This document shows positions 18,280 through 26,851 of a stretch of 64,000 nt of DNA, piece by piece; positions within the stretch are counted from its first letter, which is position 1; every line of letters starts with the position of its first letter. A program made the translations under genes and the position numbers. This DNA comes from Lachnospiraceae bacterium (GTDB taxonomy: Bacteria > Bacillota > Clostridia > Lachnospirales > Lachnospiraceae). The stretch lies in contig JAEENO010000020.1 of NCBI GenBank assembly GCA_016283755.1, positions 1 to 64,000 of the forward strand, written 5' to 3'. Under the pieces are notes generated by a model. It worked only from the letters and a program-made list of their open reading frames with translations. It had not been told where the DNA came from and searched no databases.

Positions 18280-19164
18280 ATGTTCACACAATTATTCGGT
18301 AACTTTTTATTGCGTAAAGGTGTTGTTACACCCGAACAACTTGTGAATGCAATTCAGGACAGTGCGGAATCGCATGTTAAGTTAGGTACCTTATGTATCC
18401 ATGCGGGTCTTATGTCTGCTAACGAAGTTGAGAAGATATATGTTCTTCAGACTCACAGAGACGCCCGTTTCGGAGAGATTGCAATCGAGGAAGGTTATCT
18501 TACTCCTGCTCAGCTCGAAGATGTTATGGAACATCAGGGACCGCACTATCTTATTCTTGCTCAGGAATTAATCGAGAAAGGAATTCTTACACACGATGAA
18601 CTCGAAGTTCTTCTCGTTGATTACCAGAACGAGACTGAATTGTACGATCTTGATATGCTTGATGAGCAGAGGGACCAGTTAAAGAAACTTGTACTTAACT
18701 TCTGCAGTCAGTCGGGTATCTCGAGCGATGATCTCGTTGTTGATTATTTACAGCTTTTATTCAACAACCTTATCCGCTTCATCGGAGGAGATTTTACACC
18801 GCTTAATCTGATACAGTTTAACCATTACAATCCTATGGTTTGTGCAACTCAGGTAATCAATGGTTCTTATAACTTAGGTACTGCAATTGATATGTCCGAA
18901 GAAGTTGCTGTTGAGTTTGCAAGCCGTTATGCCGGCGAAAGCTTCACTCAGTTTGATGAATATGTTAGTGCTTCCCTCGAAGATTTCCTTAATCTTCACA
19001 ACGGATTATTCATAGTTAACATATCCAATACCAAGGACTTAGAGCTTAAGCTTGACCCGCCTGAACAGCTTGGTAATGAGATTTATGCACCTGAAGGTTC
19101 CACTTATCTTCTTCCGCTTTCATACACATTCGGAACCGTCAACATACTTGTAACTTTAAAATAA
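18280..19164 (+). CDS. MshEN-like plus CheX-like domain protein
   Basis: The N-terminal half (1-120) has repeated GspE/MshE-N-type units (FGNFLLRKGVVTPEQL, LGTLCIHAGLMSANEV, FGEIAIEEGYLTPAQL, LAQELIEKGILTHDEL); in other proteins such repeats bind cyclic-di-GMP. The C-terminal half (about 150-294) resembles CheX/CheC CheY-P phosphatases (VVDYLQLLFNNLIRFIGGDF ... LSYTFGTVNILVTL). The usual phosphatase ExxN helix is not exact: the best match is DFLN in ASLEDFLNLHNG, so activity is uncertain. There are no membrane segments. It is 3 bases behind the CheY-like gene, and the likely partner is that CheY. A plausible reading is a c-di-GMP-gated modulator of CheY signalling; this is inference from domain order. 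Confidence 0.75.
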   Translation: MFTQLFGNFLLRKGVVTPEQLVNAIQDSAESHVKLGTLCIHAGLMSANEVEKIYVLQTHRDARFGEIAIEEGYLTPAQLEDVMEHQGPHYLILAQELIEKGILTHDELEVLLVDYQNETELYDLDMLDEQRDQLKKLVLNFCSQSGISSDDLVVDYLQLLFNNLIRFIGGDFTPLNLIQFNHYNPMVCATQVINGSYNLGTAIDMSEEVAVEFASRYAGESFTQFDEYVSASLEDFLNLHNGLFIVNISNTKDLELKLDPPEQLGNEIYAPEGSTYLLPLSYTFGTVNILVTLK

Positions 19165-19170
19165 TAATTT

Positions 19171-19200
19171 AAGGACGGGCAATTTGCTCGTCCTTTATTT
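19171..19200 (+). terminator. Intrinsic terminator after the CheX-like gene
   Basis: Plus strand hairpin AAGGACGGGC / GCTCGTCCTT (19171-19195) followed by TATTTAAT. It lies 6 bases past the CheX-like stop and 18 bases before the AP2 gene start, so the AP2 gene would be made by read-through or from a promoter inside the upstream gene. Confidence 0.85.
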
Positions 19201-19217
19201 AATATAAGGGATAGAAT

Positions 19218-20024
19218 ATGTTACCCGGAGTATTTAAAGCAAAGAAAAAGGACGGCACTCTTTACTACCGTTCCAGTATTACACATAAGAATAAGCATAT
19301 AAGCCTCGGAAGTTACAATACCGAAGAGGCTGCTTTTAATGCGTATCTTACAGCTACCAAGATACTCAACGATGAATCGATTACAATTGATTCATTTCTC
19401 GATAAGCTTGACCTTCCGTTTGATAAATGTATATCCCTTATTAATTTTCGAGATAACAGTATTTATTTCAAAACACCTATCTATGTGAGGAAAGATTATT
19501 TCCAATACTTCTTCTCCCCTACCATAGACTTCAAATTTGACTCGGATGAACTTTTCTTCTATTCGACCAGAACAATACAGGCCCGTAAAGGACATTACTT
19601 TGTAGCCGATTACGGAACACAGTACACACTGTATTCAAGATACGGCATTAAGTCCTACGGTGTACGCGGCAAAGATTATGAGTTTAAAAACGACGATCCA
19701 TTCGATCTTCGTTCAGCCAATATAATACTTCTTAACTCGTTCTACGGAGTAACAAAGGCTACTCATAAGGGAAAAAACTACTATAAGGCCGAGATACACA
19801 TAGTCGGAAACCACACTCTAGGCTACTTTGATTCTGCAGTACGAGCCGCCGTCTGCTATAATAAGGCAGTTGACGAAGTCAAGAAATCCGGTCTTAACAA
19901 AGAGTATAACATCAATTTCTTAGACGGACTTACGCCACGCGAATATGCAACAATGTATTATACAATCAATCTTCCGAACAAATTCTTAAGATATCTTGAT
20001 GATAATAAAAAACCGGGTAGGTAA
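19218..20024 (+). CDS. Tandem AP2-domain protein with a dead HNH-like core
   Basis: Residues 4-50 (GVFKAKKKDGTLYYRSSI...ISLGSYNTEEAAFNAYLTA) and 176-220 (YGVTKATHKGKNYYKAEI...LGYFDSAVRAAVCYNKA) look like two AP2/ERF DNA-binding domains. Residues 138-172 align with the HNH nuclease that bacterial AP2 homing endonucleases carry before their AP2 domain. The pattern HINGDPLDNRRSNL is recognisable here as FKNDDPFDLRSANI (156-169), but the catalytic His is F156 and the upstream HR pair is YSR. The scaffold is kept while the catalytic residues are lost, which suggests a homing endonuclease turned into a DNA-binding protein. Start has a AAGGGATAG site. It shares its 3' end with a bidirectional terminator. 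Function unknown. Confidence 0.7.
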   Translation: MLPGVFKAKKKDGTLYYRSSITHKNKHISLGSYNTEEAAFNAYLTATKILNDESITIDSFLDKLDLPFDKCISLINFRDNSIYFKTPIYVRKDYFQYFFSPTIDFKFDSDELFFYSTRTIQARKGHYFVADYGTQYTLYSRYGIKSYGVRGKDYEFKNDDPFDLRSANIILLNSFYGVTKATHKGKNYYKAEIHIVGNHTLGYFDSAVRAAVCYNKAVDEVKKSGLNKEYNINFLDGLTPREYATMYYTINLPNKFLRYLDDNKKPGR

Positions 20025-20037
20025 TACCCGGTTTTAT
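20006..20037. terminator. Bidirectional terminator between AP2 gene and metG
   Basis: AACCGGGTA / TACCCGGTT (20012-20034) with A-rich sequence before and T-rich after on both strands. The AP2 gene stop (20024) lies within the hairpin, and the convergent metG stop is at 20040. Confidence 0.88.
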
Positions 20038-20039
20038 CT

Positions 20040-22052
20040 TTATTCTTCATCTTTCTTGAACTGACATTCAGGCTTCTTAAAGAAGTCGAATCTTGGCTCA
20101 AGAAATTTAAGTCTGTGATTGTCCTTATTTGCAACAAGGCCATATATATCATCAAAAATATACTCCCAGTTGAACATTTTATCGTCTACTCTTAAATACT
20201 CCTGAACGAGTTCGGTTCCCGAAGGTGCAATCGGATGTAAAAGTGCATTAATAACTCTTATTCCATGGAAGCAATCAACAAGAATCTGCTTTCTTAGTGC
20301 ATCGTCGTTATTCTTCTCTGCAATCTTGATATTGTTAACATAATGCTTATTAATCTCTCTTATAATCGAATCAAGGACATAAGTTACTCTGTGGAATTCA
20401 TGATTATACATGAATCTCTCATATTCAAGAATTGACTTATCACAGATCTCTTTAATCTTAGGATCAACCTCACCTACAGGAAGCACAGCGTCGTAATACT
20501 CCTGTGTTGTATAAAAGCACGAACGCAAGAGTCTGTTATATACATTGGTAAGAAGGTTACCGTCCTTAAGAACAGGATCAGGGCCGGCATTTTTCTTCTC
20601 TTCTTCAGGAAGATATACCTGCGGATTAAATCCCACAGATGCATTACCGAGACCTAAACTTAAGAAATGCATACGTAACTGTTCAGGTGAATAGAACTCA
20701 AGTAAATCTCCTGCCATAGGCGGCTTAACTGCAGATGAAGAACTTGCTTTCTTATCCATAAACAAAATATGGTTATTAGCAACAATATGAGGAAGGATTT
20801 CCTTCTCAACATCAATCTTCTCGCCCTTCTTATGCTTAAGTCCCATAAATATACCCATCTCGGCAAGACCGTAGAAGTATATATTATCCTGACCGATAAA
20901 CTGATATACTATCGTATCGTCATCTTCCCACCATTTCTTCCACTCATCTTCAGGTAATCCCTTATTCATAAGATAAGTCTTGGTAAATGATATCGGCGCC
21001 CAGAGAGATTCAGGCCATACCCAGAAAGTAAGGTCCTTTTCTCCTTCAACTTCCGGTACAGGTACACCCCACTCGATATTACCTGATAATCTGAACGGTA
21101 CAAGTGTCTTACCTGTACGATAATGAATATCGTGACTGTCAAGAACTGCCTTAGCTTCATCTCTTAACTTAAGAGTCTTAAAGATAAATGTAATCGAAGG
21201 CTTCTTCTCTTCATTTACTATCTCATGCTCAGGTAATTCATTAATAAGCGCATCAAGGTCAGCAATCTGCTTTCTTTGAACATATATGCAAGGATCTTTT
21301 AAAAACTCTTCCAAAGCCTTAATTTCGAACTTACGGGTATTGGTATTCTTTGCAAGAAACTCTGTTCTCTCCTGCAATGTAGGAAGATAATCTTCCAAAG
21401 TAAAATACCAGTTAATAACAGGTCTTAATTCAGGCTTCTTACCGGACAAAGTACTTATTGGATCGATAAGCTCATCCGGTGAATACTGGTGACCTAAGTC
21501 GCACTCATCTGCATAAGCTTTTTCGGACTGACATCCTTCGATAGGACATTTACCTACAACCTGACGACCGTTAATAAAGCACTTACGCTCGGTATCGTAA
21601 AACTGAGGTGTGGAAAGCTTCGTTAAATGTCCGTTCTTATATAAAGTATTGAATACGTATGCGGATATATCGTTATGAACTTCACCTGTCTTGCCAAGTG
21701 CTGATGCACCGTAGAGATTCGGGCTTATCTCATACTTATCGAGAACTTCTTTCTGCTTCTTGTTATTGCCTTCAACGTATTCTCTTATTGTTCCTGTGTA
21801 TCCTTCGTTTTCGCACTTTTTACGATATGCTTCAACTATAGGGGAACCGTAACAGTCAGTACCGGATACGAATATAACATTGTCATAACCGATTCTGTCT
21901 CTTAAGAATCTGGCAAAAGCATCTGCATGAACGAACATTCCGCCCACATGACCGAAGTGCAATTCCTTATTACCGTATGGCATACCACCGGTTATAATTG
22001 CTTTTTTAGGAAATACCGGTCTTTCATCATTACGTATTCTCTTATTAATCAT
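20040..22052 (-). CDS. metG: Divergent methionyl-tRNA synthetase
   Basis: A class I tRNA ligase of 670 residues charging tRNA-Met by overall pattern. The HIGH motif is HFGH (32-35), a Zn knuckle uses C158, C169, C174 and C184, and the fold segments FVSGTDCYGSP and FIGQDNIYFYG are recognisable. Two features differ from ordinary MetRS: the KMSKS loop reads KASSS (435-439, context MDKKASSSSAV), losing the second Lys, and the Met-pocket segment WFDAPIGY is replaced by WVWPESLWAPIS. No C-terminal tRNA-binding domain follows. The start at 22052 is preferred: AAGGAG lies 8 bases upstream and the longer frame runs into the leader hairpin. It could be the only MetRS or a second, altered copy. Confidence 0.8.
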   Translation of the reverse strand: MINKRIRNDERPVFPKKAIITGGMPYGNKELHFGHVGGMFVHADAFARFLRDRIGYDNVIFVSGTDCYGSPIVEAYRKKCENEGYTGTIREYVEGNNKKQKEVLDKYEISPNLYGASALGKTGEVHNDISAYVFNTLYKNGHLTKLSTPQFYDTERKCFINGRQVVGKCPIEGCQSEKAYADECDLGHQYSPDELIDPISTLSGKKPELRPVINWYFTLEDYLPTLQERTEFLAKNTNTRKFEIKALEEFLKDPCIYVQRKQIADLDALINELPEHEIVNEEKKPSITFIFKTLKLRDEAKAVLDSHDIHYRTGKTLVPFRLSGNIEWGVPVPEVEGEKDLTFWVWPESLWAPISFTKTYLMNKGLPEDEWKKWWEDDDTIVYQFIGQDNIYFYGLAEMGIFMGLKHKKGEKIDVEKEILPHIVANNHILFMDKKASSSSAVKPPMAGDLLEFYSPEQLRMHFLSLGLGNASVGFNPQVYLPEEEKKNAGPDPVLKDGNLLTNVYNRLLRSCFYTTQEYYDAVLPVGEVDPKIKEICDKSILEYERFMYNHEFHRVTYVLDSIIREINKHYVNNIKIAEKNNDDALRKQILVDCFHGIRVINALLHPIAPSGTELVQEYLRVDDKMFNWEYIFDDIYGLVANKDNHRLKFLEPRFDFFKKPECQFKKDEE

Positions 22053-22070
22053 ATATTCACTCCTTAAAGA

Positions 22071-22097
22071 GAATAAGTGCCATGACGGCACTTATTC
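22071..22097 (-). terminator. Hairpin in the gap between the chemoreceptor and metG
   Basis: A perfect 11-bp stem (GAATAAGTGCC, arms 22071-22081 and 22087-22097) with a 5-base loop. On the minus strand it is followed by TCTCTTTAAGGAG, i.e. the metG ribosome site, with no long U run. It may be a weak terminator of the chemoreceptor gene or a structured metG leader. Confidence 0.55.
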
Positions 22098-22125
22098 CAT
22101 AAAACTTCTTAGGTTAATAATACTC

Positions 22126-24147
22126 TTATTCTTCGTCGGAATCAACTGTGTTGTCATCTGAATAAAGATTATCTTCTGTATCTTCCATTATTGATTCAAC
22201 CTTATCTCCAAGCTCCTCATATGTCTCTTCGTAAGTTGGTTCATATGACTCTTCAATCTCTTCAGCAACATCTTCCAATGTTGTAAGTGTATCATCAGAA
22301 AATGCATTATCTACAACTTCTGTAGACATTCTGAAGAACTTAAGTGAATCATCCATATCCTTAGCAAGCTTCTCAATATCAGTAGATGCAACACTAACCT
22401 GGGTCATTGTAGTCGCAAGAGTATCCATTGAAGCTGTAGTCTCTTCTGCACCTGATGCATTCTCTTCGGAAATAGATGCAAGTGTATTCATAATCTCTTC
22501 TGTATGCTTTCTTGCCTCGTCGCATCTGTCTGCATACTTCTCGATATTCTTAGCTTCGCTTGATGTAGCCTTAACACCCTGTGCCAACTGGTCGAACTGC
22601 TGAATTGTCTCATCAAGACACTGAATCTGCTCATCAATAGTAGTCTTCATATTCTGCATCTCAGCCATTGTATTGGTTGAGTTCTGAATAACTTCAGCGA
22701 TATTAGCCTTAATTCTTGTAGCAGAATCGTTGGATTCGTTAGCAAGCTTCTGAATCTCACTTGCAACTACCGAGAATCCTCTTCCTGCCTCTCCTGCACG
22801 TGCTGCTTCAATTGAAGCATTAAGTGAAAGGAGTGTTGTCTGATCGGCAATTGCGCTGATCATATCAACTGCTTCATTAATGTACTTAATTGAAGTATTG
22901 GTCTTGCCAATCTGCTCGTTCATGGCTGTAATTGCAGCCATTGTATTCTTATTGGTCTGTGAAAGCTTATTAAACTGAGACTGTGAAATCTCCTGAGCCT
23001 TAAGCATATCGTCCGCACTCTTCGTAAGTACTTCAGCTGCAGATACAATATCCTTAATAAGTCCGCCCATCTGTGATATGTTACCTGTTGCATCGGCAAC
23101 TTCACCTGCCTGATGTGAAGCGCCCTTGGCAACTTCACTTACAGCAATTCCGATATCTCCGGTAGTCTGATCTGCCTGCCTTGTAACTTCTTCCAGGGAA
23201 GCACCATGATCAAGAAGCTTACCGGATATACCCTTCATCTCGGTAATAACTTTGCAGAGCTGATTATGAAGCTTGCCCATTGAGCTCATCATCTGACCAA
23301 TCTCATCATTACGCTTCATAAGCTTTAATGTAGTCTCATCTGCAATTATATCGAAATCACCTGTCTCCATTCTATCAACAAGGTTCTTGTTAATAAGAAT
23401 GGATCTAACCATTGACTTGGTCATCTTGGTTGATACTAATGCCATAACAAAGAATAATATCGCAGCAAGGATAATGATCGTAATAACGCTCTTGAAGATA
23501 TATGAAGCAATAGCTGTCTTCTCCATTGTTACAAGAAGCATACCCTGTGTAACACCGCCCGAGTTAAGAATCGGCATGCAATATGCGTAGCAAGAAGTGC
23601 CTTCAAATTCGAAATCGGTATATGTAACATCCTTGCCTGTTTCCATAACGTCTCTTGTAAGACGTTCATCAGGTTCAAGACCTACATAATGGCTGTTAAC
23701 ATGAATACCCTGACTCTGCAGCTCCTTCTCTTCATCCGAGAATTCATCTTTCAATGCAAGTGAAGAAGCTACCAGAGATCCTTTATAATAAAGAACTACG
23801 TCCATATCAGACTTCTTCTTTACATTAATAAAAATCTGGTTATTGTCGGTCATCACAGCGCCGCCCTTGGAAACAGTTCCATCCGGAGCAACCGCCCATC
23901 CGCCGTCATACACAAAGTTAATACTTGCAAGAGTTGTCTCTCCAACAGCCTTCAAGCTGTCGAGTGATCTCTGCTGTAAACCTTTGTTAAGTGAAATAGC
24001 AGAATAAACTGTGATTACAAGTCCCAGGACTGCCATCGGGAATAATGAAATAAACAAAAACTCCCAGAATACCTTGGCCTTGGAAGAATGAACCACACCT
24101 GTACTTGCGCCCGAATCCGTTTTCTTGCCTAATTTTCTCTTTGACAT
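22126..24147 (-). CDS. Methyl-accepting chemotaxis protein
   Basis: A transmembrane chemoreceptor of 673 residues. Helix 1 lies at about 29-53, an extracytoplasmic Cache-like sensor at about 54-220 ([18 protein letters not shown] ... [25 protein letters not shown]), helix 2 at about 222-245, then HAMP and the cytoplasmic signalling coil with the conserved hairpin tip ([37 protein letters not shown]). A Glu/Asp-rich tail ends the protein and lacks the CheR pentapeptide. The sensor ligand is unknown. The start at 24147 has AGGAGA 7 bases upstream. It is likely monocistronic, with a -10 TATAAT about 60 bases upstream of the start. Confidence 0.95.
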   Translation of the reverse strand: MSKRKLGKKTDSGASTGVVHSSKAKVFWEFLFISLFPMAVLGLVITVYSAISLNKGLQQRSLDSLKAVGETTLASINFVYDGGWAVAPDGTVSKGGAVMTDNNQIFINVKKKSDMDVVLYYKGSLVASSLALKDEFSDEEKELQSQGIHVNSHYVGLEPDERLTRDVMETGKDVTYTDFEFEGTSCYAYCMPILNSGGVTQGMLLVTMEKTAIASYIFKSVITIIILAAILFFVMALVSTKMTKSMVRSILINKNLVDRMETGDFDIIADETTLKLMKRNDEIGQMMSSMGKLHNQLCKVITEMKGISGKLLDHGASLEEVTRQADQTTGDIGIAVSEVAKGASHQAGEVADATGNISQMGGLIKDIVSAAEVLTKSADDMLKAQEISQSQFNKLSQTNKNTMAAITAMNEQIGKTNTSIKYINEAVDMISAIADQTTLLSLNASIEAARAGEAGRGFSVVASEIQKLANESNDSATRIKANIAEVIQNSTNTMAEMQNMKTTIDEQIQCLDETIQQFDQLAQGVKATSSEAKNIEKYADRCDEARKHTEEIMNTLASISEENASGAEETTASMDTLATTMTQVSVASTDIEKLAKDMDDSLKFFRMSTEVVDNAFSDDTLTTLEDVAEEIEESYEPTYEETYEELGDKVESIMEDTEDNLYSDDNTVDSDEE

Positions 24148-24311
24148 AATAACTCTCCTATCCATTAAGAAAAATTATAATTACGCACCTTATTTTACTA
24201 TAGATTATAACATACTATTCATAATAAAACTACATTTCGTACAAAATATCCGCTTTTTTTCTAAAATAAAAACTAAATAAACAATAAGTTTTTTCTTATA
24301 AGGAATTCATC

Positions 24312-24348
24312 AAAAAAAAGCACCATAGCTTACGCAAATGGTGCTTTT
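24312..24348 (-). terminator. Intrinsic terminator of the GGGtGRT gene
   Basis: Minus strand: AAAAGCACCAT pairs with ATGGTGCTTTT (24317-24348), followed by a run of T (plus A 24312-24319). Confidence 0.93.
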
Positions 24349-24371
24349 AGAAATCTTATTACTCTAAAGAA

Positions 24372-25382
24372 TTAGAATTTACCGGCCTTCGCTGCTTCCT
24401 CTACAAGTACTGCAACAGCAACAGTTGCTCCTACCATAGGGTTATTACCCATTCCGAGGAATCCCATCATCTCTACGTGCGCAGGAACTGAAGATGAACC
24501 TGCAAACTGAGCATCTGAATGCATACGACCGAGAGTATCTGTCATACCGTATGAAGCAGGACCTGCAGCCATGTTATCAGGATGAAGTGTACGACCTGTA
24601 CCGCCGCCGGATGCAACCGAGAAGTACTTCTTACCCTGCTCGATGCATTCCTTCTTGTATGTACCTGCAACAGGATGCTGGAATCTTGTAGGATTGGTTG
24701 AGTTACCTGTAATGGATACTCCTACATTCTCGTGATGCATGATTGCTACACCTTCCTGAACATCATCTGCACCGTAGCACTTGATTGTGGCACGAACGCC
24801 TGTTGAATAAGGCTTCTCAAATACAACGTTAAGCTTAGCATTCTTATAATCATACTTAGTCTCAACATATGTGAAACCGTTGATTCTTGAAATAATCTGA
24901 GCTGCATCCTTACCAAGACCATTAAGGATTACACGAAGCGGCTTCGTTCTAACCTTGTTAGCCTTCTCAGCAATACCGATAGCACCCTCTGCAGCAGCAA
25001 ATGACTCGTGACCTGCAAGAAATGCGAAGCACTCTGTCTCTTCTTCAAGTAACATCTTGCCTAAGTTACCATGTCCTAAGCCGACCTTTCTGTGATCAGC
25101 AACAGAACCGGGAATACAGAAAGCCTGTAATCCTTCACCTATTGATGCTGCAGCATCGGCTGCTCTTCTGTCACCCTTCTTGATAGCTACAGCTGCGCCC
25201 ACAATGTAAGCCCAGCAAGCATTCTCGAAACAGATAGGCTGAATCTTCTTAACCTGATCATATATCTCAAGTCCGGCATCTTTGGTGATCTTCTCTGCTT
25301 CTTCAATTGAAGCTATGCCATACTTATTAAGCAAAGCATTAATCTGATCTATTCTTCTTTCATATGATTCAAATAAAGCCAT
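24372..25382 (-). CDS. GGGtGRT protein
   Basis: Belongs to the family named after its own motif, seen here as SGGGTGRTLHPDNMAAGPASYGMTD at about residues 260-284. The 336 residues are cytoplasmic, with a glycine-rich C-terminus (VEMMGFLGMGNNPMVGATVAVAVLVEEA). The family has no proven function; it is nearly always found next to a NifU-like scaffold protein in Firmicutes, as here (16-base gap), so a link to Fe-S metabolism is commonly supposed. The AAGGAG site is clear. It is the second gene of a two-gene operon that ends in a strong terminator. Confidence 0.93.
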   Translation of the reverse strand: MALFESYERRIDQINALLNKYGIASIEEAEKITKDAGLEIYDQVKKIQPICFENACWAYIVGAAVAIKKGDRRAADAAASIGEGLQAFCIPGSVADHRKVGLGHGNLGKMLLEEETECFAFLAGHESFAAAEGAIGIAEKANKVRTKPLRVILNGLGKDAAQIISRINGFTYVETKYDYKNAKLNVVFEKPYSTGVRATIKCYGADDVQEGVAIMHHENVGVSITGNSTNPTRFQHPVAGTYKKECIEQGKKYFSVASGGGTGRTLHPDNMAAGPASYGMTDTLGRMHSDAQFAGSSSVPAHVEMMGFLGMGNNPMVGATVAVAVLVEEAAKAGKF

Positions 25383-25397
25383 AATTATCTCCTTTCC

Positions 25398-26090
25398 CTA
25401 TTCCTGACGAGGGTCAATAATCTTAACGGCGTCGTCTACACGACCGTACTGACCCTTAGCCTTTTCCATTGCAGTTGCAGGATCGTCACCCTTCTTGATG
25501 AAATCCATCATCTTGCCAAGAGAAATGAACTGATAACCGATAACTTCATTATCCTTATCAAGAGCGATACCTGTTACATAGCCTTCAGCCATTTCAAGGT
25601 AACGTACGCCCTTTTCCTTAGTTGCATACATAGTACCAACCTGAGATCTTAATCCCTTACCAAGGTCCTCAAGACCTGCACCTACAGGAAGACCGTCATC
25701 AGAGAAAGCACTCTGACTTCTGCCGTAAACGATCTGTAAGAAAAGTTCGCGCATTGCAGTATTAATTGCATCGCAAACAAGGTCTGTATTTAAAGCCTCA
25801 AGTATAGTCTTGCCCTGTAATATCTCAGCAGCCATAGCAGCCGAATGAGTCATACCGGAGCAACCGATTGTCTCTACAAGAGCCTCTTCAATAATTCCGT
25901 TCTTAATATTAAGTGACAGCTTACATGCACCCTGCTGAGGAGCGCACCAGCCGATACCGTGTGTAAAACCGGAGACATCGCTTATTTCATGTACATTGGT
26001 CCATTTACCTTCCTGAGGAATAGGCGCACAGTCATGCTTGGCACCCTTAGCCACAGGACACATGTTTTCTACTTCTTTAGTATAAATCAT
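25398..26090 (-). CDS. NifU-like iron-sulfur cluster scaffold protein
   Basis: The N-terminal part has a SufU/NifU-type fold (GACKLSLNIKNGIIEEALVETIGCSGMTHSAAMAAEIL, about residues 50-90) with conserved Cys residues in GWCAPQ and IGCSGMT. A second Cys (DLVCDAINTAM) follows. The C-terminal part (about 120-230) is specific to the version that pairs with GGGtGRT. It probably holds or delivers Fe-S clusters for the partner or for a wider client, but it is not the main housekeeping NifU/SufU by layout. First gene of the pair, with a promoter at 26132-26160 and an overlapping inverted repeat. Start chosen by AAGGAG 6-7 bases upstream. Confidence 0.88.
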   Translation of the reverse strand: MIYTKEVENMCPVAKGAKHDCAPIPQEGKWTNVHEISDVSGFTHGIGWCAPQQGACKLSLNIKNGIIEEALVETIGCSGMTHSAAMAAEILQGKTILEALNTDLVCDAINTAMRELFLQIVYGRSQSAFSDDGLPVGAGLEDLGKGLRSQVGTMYATKEKGVRYLEMAEGYVTGIALDKDNEVIGYQFISLGKMMDFIKKGDDPATAMEKAKGQYGRVDDAVKIIDPRQE

Positions 26091-26114
26091 GTTGTTCTCC
26101 TTTCATTTTTCAAA

Positions 26115-26134
26115 AATTGTATATCGTTACAATT
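26115..26134. repeat. Inverted repeat at the start of the NifU-like/GGGtGRT promoter
   Basis: AATTGTA (26115-26121) and TACAATT (26128-26134), 6-base spacer. It overlaps the last bases of the -10 box and the predicted start of transcription, a typical place for a repressor to bind. Confidence 0.55.
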
Positions 26135-26160
26135 CTAACGCATTTAAACGTTTTCGTAAA
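26132..26160 (-). promoter_or_regulatory. Candidate promoter of the NifU-like/GGGtGRT operon
   Basis: Minus strand: -35 TTTACG (26155-26160, 4 of 6 matches), 17-base spacer, -10 TAGAAT (26132-26137). Confidence 0.5.
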
Positions 26161-26170
26161 GATATTATCA

Positions 26171-26836
26171 TTATTTTTTGTTGACTATATGTTCTTTGTC
26201 CTTATAGATTGAGTCTGCCGGGATAACGCCTCGAACAGGTGACAACGGATAAATATTGGTATTGCGACCTATTACCGTACCCGGATTAAGAACCGAGTTA
26301 CAACCAACTTCGACATGATCACCAAGCATAGCGCCGAACTTCTTAAGACCTGTCTCAATCGCTTCACCGTCACACTTAACTACAACCAAAGTCTTATCGG
26401 ACTTAACATTCGATGTAATTGAGCCTGCACCCATATGAGAATAGAATCCAAGAATAGAATCGCCTACATAGTTATAATGCGGAACCTGTACGTGATTAAA
26501 TAAAATGACATTCTTTAATTCCGTCGAATTACCCACTACGCAATCATTACCTACTATTGCATTTCCTCGTATAAAAGCGCCCGGACGGACCTCTGTTCTC
26601 TCGCCTATAATTGCGGGACCTATAATTGTAGCATTAGGATAAACCTTCGCAGACTTAGCAACATATACATTGTCGCCCCTGTCTTCGTATACACCCATAT
26701 CAAGAGCTTTTATAATATCAAAAATCTTCTCCTTAATAACCGGCAATACTTCCCATGGATATGTCTTACCCGTAAACAGCGGTGCCGCTATAGTCTCTTC
26801 CAATGTGTAAAGATTGCTGATTTTTGCCTTATCCAT
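26171..26836 (-). CDS. Left-handed beta-helix (hexapeptide) nucleotidyltransferase/acyltransferase-like protein
   Basis: Residues 60-220 show repeated hexapeptide turns (VYVAKSAKVYPNATIIGPAIIGERTEVRPG ... GAMLGDHVEVGCNSVLNPGTVIGRNTNIYP), the fold of UDP-GlcNAc pyrophosphorylase tails and acetyltransferases. The N-terminal 55 residues are helical with no sugar-nucleotide pyrophosphorylase domain, so it resembles stand-alone proteins annotated as UDP-N-acetylglucosamine pyrophosphorylase-related. The substrate cannot be told. The ATG at 26836 has AAAGGG 8 bases upstream and is preferred to the GTG three codons earlier. It follows topB by 15 bases and probably ends this operon. Confidence 0.85.
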   Translation of the reverse strand: MDKAKISNLYTLEETIAAPLFTGKTYPWEVLPVIKEKIFDIIKALDMGVYEDRGDNVYVAKSAKVYPNATIIGPAIIGERTEVRPGAFIRGNAIVGNDCVVGNSTELKNVILFNHVQVPHYNYVGDSILGFYSHMGAGSITSNVKSDKTLVVVKCDGEAIETGLKKFGAMLGDHVEVGCNSVLNPGTVIGRNTNIYPLSPVRGVIPADSIYKDKEHIVNKK

Positions 26837-26851
26837 TATTGTCACCCTTTC

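Noticed and set aside
20040..22052. metG as a pseudogene.
   Set aside because: The frame is intact, HFGH and zinc Cys are kept, and the gene has a good ribosome site.
24166..24311. A sigma-28 (flagellar) promoter for the chemoreceptor (GCGGATAT on the minus strand).
   Set aside because: No TAAA lies 15 bases upstream, so only a chance half-match is left; a sigma-A -10 TATAAT is closer to the gene.
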